Source: Ridgeia piscesae | Taxonomy: Eukaryota > Annelida > Polychaeta > Sabellida > Siboglinidae | NCBI GenBank assembly: GCA_025642075.2 | Contig: JAODUO010000114.1 | Location: 949,001-1,013,000, forward strand | DNA length: 64,000 nucleotides | Direction: 5' to 3' | Shown: piece by piece, positions 1-12,879 of the stretch | How positions within the stretch are numbered: the stretch's first letter is position 1 | How the letters are laid out: the number at the start of each line of letters is the position of its first letter | Program-made: the position numbers and the translations under genes | Notes under the pieces: model-generated | What the model saw: only the letters and a program-made list of their open reading frames with translations | Database searches by the model: none | What the model was told of the DNA's origin: nothing

Positions 1-3000
1 ATATGTATTTACCAATACCAACAAGTGTTTGCTGACACTTTAGAATGCAAATGTTCCAGTTTATCAAACATAAATGGGAAGCATTTATCAAACACAAATG
101 ATTTTGTAAATGCATTTGGAAATGCAGTTTTCTTAATTGCAAATGATTTGTTTTTGCAATAATTCAGTAAATGTTTATCTAATTAATGACAATACCAGTG
201 AAACAACAATGTACAGCACAAGATATGAATGCCTACAAATTATAACCACATCAAGCAGTGAGTTATCGCCACACCAGGAAGAATACAACAGTACTGATCA
301 CAAACAGACATTTCTGTCTGTATGACACCTGACATGCATTACTTTTGATTAGGCATTTTTAAAATCCCATGTTTAGGGACCAACTCAAAAGCAGCTCAAA
401 TTTGCCAGCGGCTGTTTGAAAGCAAATCCAAATACGTTTGCTAACAAGTGACATTAAGGGGCAGTAGCAGTGTCGATGGAAGGTCCTTGTTAAAAAAACC
501 TACCCTGGCGTCTATAGCCACATGATAGCCCTGGCCACCCAGGCTGACAGAAGCAGGTTAGGTCCTGGCTACTCCCCAGATATCGCTACGACCAGTCTAG
601 TTTATACTAACATTTGAGATTGTACACCAATTATATGGACCCTTTATAGATATGTTGGACATCTCCTGATATCTGCCAGCAGATACATTACGTCGCTGAA
701 CCTGAAACATGCATAGAATTCTGGCAGCAAGCTTACCACTTCACAAACAAGATATATGTAGTTGTACTGGCAGACCACTGCCAACACTGCCACTACAGCA
801 GCTGCAGGAACTGTCACTGACACAGCAATGCCATCAATCAGTCAAAAACACGGAAGAAAAAAGCAACTCAAATGTGTACATTATATAAAGCTTGGTTCAT
901 GTCACAAAAATGGTGATTTATAGGCGGGGCTGGTGATCATCGATACAAACTATTTGGGTCACTCTGCAAGCAAATGCAGATCTCTGCTCAGGTTCCAGAA
1001 AAGGGTTTGCATTTCTTGAGTAACATAAACTGTTTATGAAAGAACTAATGCAAATTGATAAAACAAATTATTTGGACCTGTGAACCAGTTTTTAAATAAA
1101 ATTATCACATTTTATATTTATTAAATATCACGAACATGGTTCTGTGATTAGCCTCCAGGTTGTACTTATCCCCAGAACTTGGTTCCCTGTCTGAGCACCA
1201 GGGGGCAATTTTCTACTGAAACTGATAAAATATTCGGCATATCATTTTATACATGTGTTATATGAATTATTTCTTTGAATCAAATGGACAGATCCTGAAT
1301 CATGGAAGTAGGTGTGGTACAATTGTATCGTATCGGTACTCCGAAAAAAGGCGTGTGGTGCATTATTTCAACTAGTAACCAAAGAATTTTTATTAAAAAA
1401 CTTTCTAAGTACTTTTTTTCAGTAAACTATTGCATATCTTTTTGCTTCCAAGTAGCAACTACTCAAGGTCTCTACAGTCTCAGACATAACACTATCAGTC
1501 TCCGCAGACCATGATTTGGGCCAACCAGGCAAATAACACATAAATACGTCAACTAGCTAGTAACTCAACCCGTGGCCGCTTCGATTTATCGACTCACTTG
1601 ACTACAAAGTAACTACATCTCTCTCTCTCTGAATACACTCTCCAGATTCTGAATCACCCTTCCACAATCCCCACACACTCACCCCCAAATATCCCCAAAT
1701 ACCCCATACCCCATCCGTCAGCTAACAAGTGGCACTAAACAGCAAGGCTTATGCATGGGAATGTGCCTCATTTAGGGGTGATTAAGAAGCCATGCCATGG
1801 GTCTGTGGTGACATTTGTAAACAGTTGGTGGAACAAGTCACCTCACAGTTCAACTTCCTGTGCTAGATGAGAAACTGCATCAGTTGTTAATGGATAAACA
1901 GGTACTTTACCTATTAGTGTAACCACCTAACCAGATCATTACTGCCTTGTTTACTTCATACAGATAGGAATAATCGTTAAGATCATTAAATATGATTCGT
2001 GTCATGTAAGTTTATCTGCAAACACAGCTAGTTTTCTGGAACACATTTCAGATTATATAATTAGTGAACCGCCTGTGGTCGAAAACTTAATCTTGTGCTT
2101 TCAAAACGTGTCAGAATCAGTAGGTAACACGCCTGCAGTTTAGCAAGAAGAGTTTAATTCACCAGTGAATGAATGTTGCAGTTTTCTTTGCAATGTTTCC
2201 AAAGCAGGAGTGTAAAACAACCTTCACCATTTCCAAATAGAAGATAAATAAAACATAAAAATGTGTTTGATCATGAATGACGAATGTCATGAACAGGATC
2301 ATACTTTAAACCCATCTGTCACTGGTCAATCCATTTGGTAAACAATAATGAAACCGCTAATGACAATGAAACAGACCTCTGTGCAAATCTCTACTTCTAC
2401 AAAGCATCTGTAAACATGGACTTGAACAGACAATGACCAGCTGATGAGGACCTAAACAGATGATCAGATGACTGACCAATGACCACGGATGACCTGGGTG
2501 ATGACCAGTAAGTACCGGCTGGTGCAGTGGTGCCACATGTCAGCCATGTCTGTCAAGAGTTTGGCCTGTCAGTCCACCATCATGTGTCTGGCAGGAGATT
2601 ATGACTCATCAGTACTCCCACATGTCTGGAGGTGAGCTACCCAGGTAGTCTGAGCCCGTGGTCTGAGGCCCTCTCCTGACCACCCCACCCTCCACTGCCT
2701 GGTCTTTATGCAGTATAACATTTTGCCAGTCCAAATACTTTGTAGTAGACACATGCATGTTAAGTGACATACATAGAGATGTGTATTATGTCCCAAGATA
2801 AACAACAAAACACATGTAACCCTAATTTTGAAAGCATAACCAACAATATCTATGATTTATGAAGACTTGCTTCTAAATTTTTACCTGTCCAGTGAAAAAT
2901 CTAACTTTTCTCAAACAGGTGGACAGTAGTGATGAGACAAAACTCGCTTCGTATTCAAAAAAATTGATATTTGAGAGTTTTCCCACTATCAAATTCGTTT

Positions 3001-4769
3001 CAAAATTTGAAAATTCACAACTATATAAACGAACATCGCTCGAATATTTTCCTTCATGTCCTCCGCCACAAAATCAGTTCTGGGCGATATTTTACATTCT
3101 GACTAAGCTATGAAAATGGCAACATACAACCACCAAACTACTCCTCACATATCTTGTATACATATACACCACAGAGTTAGATCTATGATATACACACACT
3201 AGCTTTTCGAGGGTATTCGATTCGATATTCAAATGCCAGCACGAGTGAAATTCCAGATTCGTTCCATCCTTAATGGACAGGCCTCTAGATCAAGCTATGC
3301 ACCTACTCAATACAGTAACAATAATATCTTCATTTCAAACAGTAACCTATATTGTATGGTAAACCACAATTCAGGCGACATTCATTATCTTTTGACTAGC
3401 AAAATTCTATAATTGAAAATATACAAATAAATAAGATTTTGAATACCCCTTGCTATAAACCAGTGCTTATGTATTTCTAAGATTCATTGGTATAACAGTT
3501 TTACTTACACCTGATGACAAAAGCATGGATACAGGTTCTTTTTAAAGTCATATTTTTGCTCTGAAATCCTTAAACAAAATTAATAATTGTGGCAACAAGT
3601 AAATAAATCAACAATCCAAATTAAAAACGTTTGCTCACATTTTATAAAATTAATTTTAAATGACAGCGCATTAATCATTATTAATTTATGAGCAGAACAG
3701 TCATCACTTTGATGACTAAACAGCAGCACCAACTAAACCAATCCCTCCGTCATCAATTACCGTAATTATCACAATCTATTTCTAGCCAAGACGTGTGCAA
3801 AAAGTTCAGCAGGCCGTGTGCCTAGCACAGATTGGGGGTGGGGGGTGGGTGGGTGCGGGGAATTGAGAGACACACTACACAGTATGGTGTGCTCCAAATC
3901 TCTCCACCTGAGACCGATCCGGGTAAAAACAGGATCAGGGGGAAAAACGGAGTGAGGGAGTAAAATCATTAGAACAGAGCCGTTTTGAGCTGGAAAACAC
4001 CGCACAGATCCATCAAGTGTCATTCTGGGCAGACAGGTCAGCTGCTGCAGCTTAGCACGTTGTCAGGAGGGGAGGAGTCGCTGGGAAGGGGGGCGGGATT
4101 GGAAGGAAGGGATTATAGGACACAGCCAAGCCAGACGGTGGTGAAGTAAGGCCGTTAGTGAAGTCAGCGTCACAGGCACCAAAGTCCATGCCAAATGTTC
4201 ACCGAAATGCCAGCGTCTAATCCACAGATACCTGTACAAAACCTGTACAACTACTAGGTAGTTGGCTTTATTTCTTATCACATTGAAAAAGGTAAGCAAG
4301 CAAAACACAACTGCTGTTTTTAACTCCAATATTTGTTACTGTGTACACAATTTGTAACATTATAAAAAAGGTACTCAGTTTCAGTTAAACTATTCTCACA
4401 TCTAACAAAAAAATTAATTACCTTAATTTTGTATTTTGTTCCCTTTTTACTTGAGCATTTTGTCCCATAACATTACATGAGCCAGTAGCACGAGAGAATC
4501 TTTTACTTTACTTAAATGCAATTCCTTTCATACATTTTACTGAATGCTTTGACTATTAAAATGGTAACTGAATATATTTGAAAAAGTTTTCTGACTTTAA
4601 TGTCATTACTAAAATCCAGAGAATGAAACAATTACAACTTGTGTGTGATACATGAACCTCATCAATGCAGTAACGAGGCCAGATATTTATACTACTTATT
4701 ATAACACTGTTTTGTTTCAGAGTCAGAATTTGTTCCATTAGAAATCAATTCTCATGCGGGGACACACCT
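1..4769. other. AT-rich DNA, no gene recognised
   Basis: Only short open frames are present, none with splice context or family resemblance. A stretch at 2940-3270 with TTCGTATTC / GATTCGATATTC words and an end like GATTCGTTCCATCC may be a worn DNA-transposon remnant. 3820-3860 is a G-rich tract (GGGGGTGGGGGGTGGGTGGG) with quadruplex-type runs. Confidence 0.5.
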
Positions 4770-5476
4770 TAGACTCCACCCAGGAGATGATTGCACAAGT
4801 GATGTCACTGACAGTGATCTCATTGCTTCACCCAGGAGATGATTGCACAAGTCATGTCGCTGACAGTGATCTTATTGCTCCACCCAGGAGATGATTGCAC
4901 AAGTCATGTCGCTGACAGTGATCTTATTGCTCCACCCAGGAGATGATTGCACAAGTCATGTCGCTGACAGTGATCTTATTGCTCCACCCAGGAGGAGACT
5001 GCACAAGTGATGTCACTGACAGTGATCTCATTGCTCCACCCAGGAGATGATTGCACAAGTCATGTCGCTGACAGTGATCTCATTGCTCCACCCAGGAGGA
5101 GACTGCACAAGTGATGTCACTGACAGTGATCTCATTGCTCCACCCAGGAGGAGACCCCGGGGCACAAGTGTTTTGCCCCCCAAAACTGAAAAGTGTTTCC
5201 TCATTTTTGCTCCACCCAGGAGGAGACTGCACAAGTGATGTCACTGACAGTGATCTCATTGCTCCACCCAGGAGGAGGCTGCACAAGTGATGTCGCTGAC
5301 AGTGATCTTATTGCTCCACCCAGGAGGAGACTGCACAAGTCCTGTCTCTGACAGTGATCTCATTGCTCCACCCAGGAGGAGACTGCACAAGTGATGTCGC
5401 TGACAGTGATCTTATTGCTCCACCCAGGAGGAGACTGCACAAGTCATGTCGCTGACAATGATCTTATTGCTCCACC
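4770..5476. repeat. 52-bp minisatellite, about 13 copies
   Basis: The unit has ATTGCTCCACCCAGGAG(GA/AT)GA, then TGCACAAGTSATGTC, then RCTGACAGTGATCTYATT. Units differ in two co-varying groups (GATGATTGC with CATGTCGC; GAGACTGC with GATGTCAC). One unit near 5147-5210 is disrupted by a unique GC-rich stretch with CCCCGGGGC and GTTTTGCCCCCC. Short open frames on both strands follow the repeat and are not genes. Confidence 0.93.
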
Positions 5477-5799
5477 CCACAGCAGATGGAATATATGTAA
5501 GCTGTGGATGGACGTCTGTCAACAGCACCAATTCACAGCCCAGACACCACAGTCAGACGGCCAGGGTTTGAACAGGAAGTAAAGAAATCCAGTGCTAGGG
5601 CATCTGTGCATGTGTAGCAGTGCACTTGTTTGCATTTATCAACGGATATAGCTCATTATCATATCATTGAACCCAATATCCACATGATGATTATCAGAAG
5701 TGATTACATTTGATTTCTGCAATATTTCTTAACTTATCTCTAAAATGTTTTTTTCTAATATTTTAACTGCATTGCGAAATGCTGCTGTCGTGATATGGG

Positions 5800-5829
5800 T
5801 GTGTCACATGACCCGTATCATGTGACACA
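5800..5829. repeat. Perfect 12-bp-arm palindrome TGTGTCACATGA
   Basis: TGTGTCACATGA, six bases (CCCGTA), then TCATGTGACACA. Each arm holds CACATG, an E-box-like core, and TCACATGA resembles bHLH-type sites. Whether it binds anything is unknown. Confidence 0.7.
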
Positions 5830-5866
5830 AGCTGCTGAATGGTGGATATTTATTATCTTTTTCTCC

Positions 5867-5908
5867 AGTTCAAGTTATCCAGTTCAAGTTATCCGGTGCA
5901 AGTTATCC
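5867..5908 (+). repeat. 14-bp tandem array, three copies
   Basis: AGTTCAAGTTATCC twice and GGTGCAAGTTATCC once, directly adjacent. Small array in AT-rich DNA. Confidence 0.85.
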
Positions 5909-6165
5909 GTTTAGTCCAATATTTATAAATATTTCATAGAACACAACTGTTTGCGAGATATTAAGCTTCTGAAATCAGGACATTAACTTTGAAAAGATGA
6001 TCACCTTATAAAAAGCAAGCAAACAAAGTCATTCCAAATTAGGACAGTAAATTGTCTAAGAGAAAAATGCATTTGAAGAAAAACATATCATTGTAATGAG
6101 AGGGAAAACCCACACAGTTCTACTAGAAGCACTTGTTTCCTGTTCTTGTTGTTGTTCTAGAACTA

Positions 6166-6357
6166 GAACAGGAAACAATGTGATTCTCCAATACTCTATG
6201 CAAAATGTCATAGACAAAAATATACACATTTTGTTACATTAACAGGAACACTGTCGTTCTTGTTGTAGAACAGGAAACAATGCACGTATCCAATATCCTA
6301 TGCAAAATCTCACAGACATAAGCATAAACATTTTGTTACATTAACAGGAACACTGTC
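6166..6357 (+). repeat. 102-bp tandem duplication
   Basis: Two units begin GAACAGGAAACAATG at 6166 and 6268 and end with TTTTGTTACATTAACAGGAA. About 15 percent diverged by eye. Just upstream, TGTTTCCTGTTCT (from 6135) and AGAACAGGAAACA form a 13-bp inverted repeat. Confidence 0.8.
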
Positions 6358-7975
6358 TCCCCAGGGCAACATGCTCTTCAACCTTCCAGCTACACCCCAT
6401 TTGTTTTATCGCTACTGACGATACACCCCATTTGTTTTATCAGTTACGCAACATGCAACTGACCTTCAGAATGCTATTAAAACCCATTTACATGACCAGC
6501 AACGGTTTTATGAGCTTTCACATCACACAAAAATTGCGCAAACCAGGCCCCATTCGATTCTCTTAACCACATATGAACGTAGTAAATCCTTGACAGATTT
6601 ATCGGCGATGTCTTATCCCATGGCCTACATGGGAGGAAAACACCCTGGGTTTTATTTTCCTGCTTTCTTAATCCTTAGCCCCAGGCGAATTCTTGCTGGA
6701 TTTACTGCCAAGTCCTCAGGGAAGACTTTTTATAGCACAAGCTCACCAAGTTTCTAGGTCACATCGTAAAACATGCTTACTTGCAAAATATAAGAACATC
6801 ACTGTTGGTGTGAAAAATAATTTGAAGGGGATGAATCAGCCTTGATGTCAATGCTATGGCAATTTATGATAAATTGGTTGTTTTTTGGTATTATGTAAAC
6901 ATTTAGTTTTGAGTAGTAAGAACTAAGAACTTTGCAATGGCCTGCATGCCTAAGCTCTCTCTACACATTAGCCAATTATAGTACTTATTAAAACTCATTA
7001 TATTTCAGACACATTTTCATGAAAAAGCCTAATTATTATAAATTCGCTAAGATATACCAGTTCAATGACACATCTTGATTTTTGTGACATTTACAATTAA
7101 CAAAGTGTAACATAAATTTTCAATTTGTTGGTTTGAAATTAATTACAGAACTGGAGCTGTGAAATAAAGTGTGTCCAATCACATGGCTGTAAGCTCATCA
7201 AAGTGCTGCGTGGCTTGAATTCAAAGCCAGACAGTTTTACACAACAAATTTTTCATGAATCACCTAAAAGCATACTCTAGTACAGACAGTCGGTGAACAT
7301 GAAGGGGAATTTTGACAAGTTCAATGGACTGGCATTAAATATCAGCCACAACTGGTTTTATAAGCAACCAAGTGCAATAACCAGACTTGTTTCTTTAGAT
7401 GATTAAAAAGTTTGCATTTTTAAACAAACTACACAATCACAGGTATCTAACTGGACATTTTGGTCCAGTTGATAAAGATCTGAATCAGCATTTGAAGGGC
7501 TTGCAATACACTATATGCAATACACTACATTATGTCTGTGGACAGGTTCATGCCGGGAAAAAAGAATTGCGGAATCAGGTTTGTTTTTATTCCACAAACT
7601 TGACTTTTTTCAATTTGGTGATAAAAATAAGGCAGCCAGGTTAAAATACCACTTAGCCAAATACATTTAGACAAAAGATGCTTCCTGGACTCAGCCAGCA
7701 GCTCTTGTAAACGATAGCACAGCCAGGCTGTAACGATTAAGCAGATTCAGTCAACCTTTCACATGCCTTTGAGCATAGGAAGACAGACCAACTGATGTCT
7801 TCCCACATCCTCTGACACTGATGACACTGACAGGCTGGGCTGTAGGTGGAAGGGGAGTTAACCCTTTGCTAATCCGGGGATGAAGTAATTAATATGTAAT
7901 GAACTACCACCAATCAGACACACAGTCTCAGGGGCTGGTGGAAACATCTACTAATGATAATGGATAGGTCATTGC

Positions 7976-8005
7976 CTCTCTCCCTCTCCCTCTCCCTCTC
8001 CCTCT
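7976..8005 (+). repeat. (CTCTCC) microsatellite
   Basis: Five units of TCTCCC-type hexamer in a row, following CATTGCC. Pure simple repeat. Confidence 0.85.
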
Positions 8006-9943
8006 GGGCTCTCACAGTAGTGGTGGGCCAGCTCCTTGTGTATACAACTACACTGTTAACTGTAGCCTTCTCGGTTATTTCCTTAGAAAGCAGGTGTTCA
8101 CTTGTGAAATTGAGATTTGTGCCATTTTTTATTCCAGATTCTAAGATTTTAAATTAAATATATTCTCAGTAGTTTTTGGTTTATTGCTAAAATTGATGCA
8201 AACTTTAAACATTGACATTTTTATAAATGACGTAATCTTGGTACATACATATTTTATGTATAACTACCCGGTATACATTGACTAATGATTTAATTTGTGA
8301 GTTCATAAATACATGAATTTGAATATAAATTGGAAATTGAATGTGAGATTTTAATGCACATATTAAAATATATGACAACTTCCACAGCGACTTCTGGTTC
8401 ACGTGCAAAAACAGGTTAGTATTCAGGACCTAATATCCAAACTAGGAATTATGACAATTTTGAGGAATCAAGAAAAGTGTAACTAGTTTACCGGTAGTGA
8501 ATGCACACCTTTTATCTGTTTACTCCCTAGCATCTAACCTATGTGTGACTGACAATTTTGGAAAGACAGATCTGAGCTCCAAATAGGGGACACAAAGAGA
8601 CAACAGCTGTGAATGTGACAAGTCAATCAATCTTACAAGTCAACATTTCACCAATATGGCAACCAAGTTATACTCATAATCATAATGGAAACAGAAGTTT
8701 TTTTGCAGATTATCTTCTAGTGCGAGGTCGTGAGAAACAACATGTTTGCTCTGACCCTAAATGTCCCCAAATCTGCAACGGCAACACAATTGCATCACAT
8801 GCCATGGTCATCACATGGTTGAACAGAAAATGTTTACCCTTACATTCCTCTGGTTGTCTCAATTAATGCACCAGTCATTGGTCTTTGCAAATGTTGGGGT
8901 TAACTCCATGGTGATTTTGTTATGCAACAAATGCAACCTGCTTCCATGTCACATGGTCTTCTATACTAATTTTGATTGGCATGTTGTGAATACTGGGTGG
9001 CTGCCCCTCCAGTGACGTTCACCAAAAACCACAAAGTCTAACCCCATTCTGAGTCACCACTACTTGTTTATGCACAAACCGGTTCTTAATTTAAGTAAAA
9101 CTAGTTTTCTGTTACGATGTTACATTTTTAACTAACAATACCTGGAAACCTCCTCCACTTCCCAAATCATGTAAGTCACCAAATCAGATCCAAAAAAAGA
9201 TGTATCCTTGACTGAATAAAATGTATTTCTATGCAAGCTGCAAAGATGGACCTGTTCGAAACAGAAAATTATATAAATATATTCTTCCATGTGCACACGT
9301 AATACAACAAATTAGAGTATATAAAATGTTACACATTACTATGATACAAACTCGGAACCCCCCCACCCCGAACCATAGATTATAGAGGGGTATTTTTAAG
9401 ATGTACCTGCTTGAAACCCTAGCTCTAACGCCACCAGTTACATGTGAAGGCCTCAGGCCAATTCTGTTCCTGTATGTCACAGGCGAGTTTCCCTTCCCGG
9501 CCACAGATGGAGATTACCCTCACCAGATGGAAATTACCCCCGTCCTGTTCATGTCACATTTGATTAGCTGGGGAGAGGAGAGGGAAGAAAGATTGGTGAT
9601 GGAGACATTGCTATCATCTCTGGAAATTGCCCCAGGCCTTGAAACCCACCAACTGATGAAGTGTGTGTGGTTGCCATGGATACTAGTGATCTGATAACAT
9701 TGTATGCAATTTTTTTGATATTCTATGCTAACACCCGATATGTGAAAAAAAATTAAGGGTTGCTGACTTTACATGTTTGTTTGAATTTTCCAGGATATTA
9801 TGAATGTCCAGGAATCACGAATGTGATGCAACAATTTAAGGGGTTAAACATTGGCAAATGCACATATCTACCTACCTTTTTATTTAATATGCAAACATTT
9901 TCTTATTTTCAATACAGCCTACTCTAAGATTGTTGGTATATCA

Positions 9944-9948
<5 letters not shown>

Positions 9949-9998
<50 letters not shown>
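9949..9998. repeat. (AT)n microsatellite
   Basis: An alternating AT run of about 50 bp, flanked by AT-rich DNA without genes. Confidence 0.95.
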
Positions 9999-10000
<2 letters not shown>

Positions 10001-11326
10001 CATATTTTAATTGTACCATGTGTAAATTTCAACTGAGTTCATTGTACATGTGTATCAAGCACATTGGTATTTATTTTTAAATATAAATTTATAAACTACA
10101 ACATATCTACATATATCTCACCCTCGCCAGTTGACTTGGGCTAACAAATGGGTTACTCATGTTTTCTATCTGACACGGTGGTGTTTACATTGTTTTTAGC
10201 CAATTGGCACTGACATTAAATGTTACTGCGTGCAGCCAAACTACAAACTGTGTCACTGTGCACAAACACAGCTTCCATTCTGCATGCATGTCGCACATGT
10301 CTGGTGGAATGTGGGTTTTACACACTGCCCAACAAACAGACAGATGTGAACTTGTTAGTGCATTTGTGGCCAACATCCTTAGAAACAAAGCCAGCCCACA
10401 ACTTTAATTAACACTGCTATATAATTCTATAGACTTCCATTGGGCTTAATGTCAAAAAAGACCCTATTACTAGTAGTAGAAGTGGAATTTTAATAAGCCT
10501 AAAGCTGCCTCTAGTGAGTCTAGTCCAGAAGCCATTTGAAGTATGAATGATTTAGCTGCAATATGGTTAACCCGACTGATCTGGTTTAAAAATATAGATT
10601 TTGAGACTCATCAACCTTTGTCTTCAAACATTTTGATCTCATTTTGTAAACATTTCTGATCAAAGAAAGTTGCATATTACTGTTATTACTAGTTGATAAC
10701 GAAATTTGCATAAAATGGCTGAATGACAATGATTTATTTATTTTAAAATAATTGCTATGGACATTAAGGTCATATATTCAATTGTTTTATTAAATTAAAA
10801 CAATCAGGTAATCTCTTCATGTTTTGTTGATGCACAAACCATGTGTGTATTAAGGCTGTGTACGAGTCAATTTCATCACCAAACCACATCCTATTCCAAG
10901 CTTTCTGTGGTGTCTTTGTGGCCTTGGATAGGGTAATTAAACCGTCCATATGCCCAGGGAAGCAGGGGCAATGGCTGATTACTGGCCCACCACAATGATG
11001 GATGTATTACCATCAACAAGTAAATAAACAAATCAATGTCCTGATAGCTGTGGCCTTCTGTACCATCCAGCTTCCCGAGCACTGTGAACCCAGACAAGTT
11101 TTCAAAAGCTCACAGTAGTAAACAACACCATTCCATAGACTGGCAACTCTCATAAATATTACTTAGCCAGTTTCTGCCATGCCCCATGTTTTACGGTGAA
11201 AACAGTTATGCAAGGGGTCATACTTAGTAACATAATTACCTGTAACTGATAACAACGTTTCAGTAATAATACATCATTTATTACATAGCCAAAGTAATCA
11301 TATCCATGATTACAGTAACGGTTACA

Positions 11327-11388
11327 GTGTGTGTGTGCACGCGCATGTGCGTGTGCGCATGCACGCGCGTGTGCATGCGTGTACATAT
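11327..11388. repeat. 62-bp perfect alternating purine-pyrimidine tract (Z-DNA-prone)
   Basis: From GTGTGTGTGTGCACGCGCAT to GCATGCGTGTACATAT every step alternates purine and pyrimidine with no exception, and it is rich in CG, GC and TG steps. It is not a simple repeat, because GT, GC, AC and AT steps are mixed. It is strongly expected to form left-handed DNA under supercoiling (established physical behaviour). Confidence 0.9.
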
Positions 11389-12157
11389 TTGTGTCGGCCA
11401 ACAGTGCTATACAAGTAGGCCGATGTGGGTAAAATGATAAATATATCAAATTTGTTGGCAAATGTTCCAGAATTTACTTACTTATATCTGGAAGCACCTA
11501 AACAGTCACAGACACCTAGCACTGGCAGTAAAGTGACAGACAGCACTTGGTTAATTTGTAATGTTGCATTGCTAACTCATTAATTAATGTAATCATGAAA
11601 AAAATCATGACAACAATTTGTTCTGACATTCTAAGCACTCAATATACTCCAACGTAAAGATTACTTATATTTATTACTCAATTATAGTTGTTATGTAATC
11701 AACCCAAATCTGTGTTGCTCTTACAGTACACTGTGATATTTGGGTAATTATAATCCCAAATTGTGACAAAGTATTCCATCAAGTTCTACTAACAGTATCC
11801 CACAGTAACTGTAATCTATTGTTGAATGCCATTCCCACAATGGTTCCAGTGGGTGTAGCCTCTAGCAACCCCCTGTGGTCCTGTCAAATTGGGCTACCCC
11901 TGCCCTGTGTCATTGTTACACTGAGCTTGACCCCAGGTCTTGCTCAGAAGTTCCTGTTTGCCTGCAGCCACCAGCCATCACATTCTCCTCCAGTTGCTGC
12001 CTTCAGTACACAACTCAAAGAAAGGGTGGGAGTAGAGACAACTGGGGCTGTGATCATAAGTGTGCTGAGGTGGTGTGAGCATGTAGAGTGAAAGGACCCA
12101 TGGACTGGGTAAAAGGCTCTACTAAGTTAGTAGTGGACGGGATGGGGAAGGAAAACC

Positions 12158-12550
12158 GGTAATCTTATACTTAACTGGCCTGTTTTTTCACCTTATATCG
12201 ATGTGTATGTGTTCACAAAGTGATTCTACATCACTACGGGACAAAGAAGTCAGATTCATATTTTTTAATTTGTTTTAGAACAATTTAAACATGCCGAGTC
12301 GTAGTAAACAATGCGGTGGGAGGCGCCTACAGCTCGCCCCATATTTGCAGCGGTAACATTGCGTTGTTTACTTTGACTCAGCATGTTTAAATTGTCCTAA
12401 AACACAAATACAAAAATTTTAATCCGACTTCTTTGTACCGGAAGTGATGTAGAATCACATTCCGAACACATACACATCGATATAAGGTGGAAAAACGGTT
12501 TTAAAAGGCCGTAATAATTTAGGCCAGTTAAGTATAAGATTACCGAATCC
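12158..12550. mobile_element. 393-bp foldback element
   Basis: Two arms of roughly 170 bp are near-perfect inverted copies: GGTAATCTTATACTTAACTG at the left and CAGTTAAGTATAAGATTACC at the right. Between them lies a GC-richer loop around 12310-12355. GGAAAACC occurs immediately before (12150-12157) and after (12551-12558), a possible 8-bp target-site duplication. The right end carries six extra bases (GAATCC) not matched on the left. No coding capacity. Confidence 0.75.
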
Positions 12551-12879
12551 GGAAAACCTGCCAGGACTCTGTGTCTGCAGTCTGATGGGTGTCATCCCAT
12601 GGTCAGGACTATTGAGGAAGTAAATTTGGAGGAAGGTGAACCCATCAGAGCCTGGAAACACTGCCATTAGTTCTTTCTGTTGTGCTAATCAACTAAAATT
12701 AAAGTAAATCTATATTTTTTTGGTAAATGATAATTTAGTTTGTTATTAAATATATCTAATTATATGCACATTTTGTTCTATGGGCACATGTATAATCATT
12801 TGCTGCACATAGTTTGCTAAACTTGTAATATCTCCAACCACCCCTATCAACCTTTCCTAAATTAGAGCAAGACAAACAA

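Larger units (their letters stand above)
6442..12149. other. AT-rich DNA, no gene recognised
   Basis: Nothing coding can be supported on either strand apart from the repeats listed. The block at 10885-11100 is less AT-rich and mixes conserved-looking homeodomain-type words (GTAATTAAAC, AAATAAACAAATCAAT), which could be regulatory, but this is only an impression. Confidence 0.4.
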
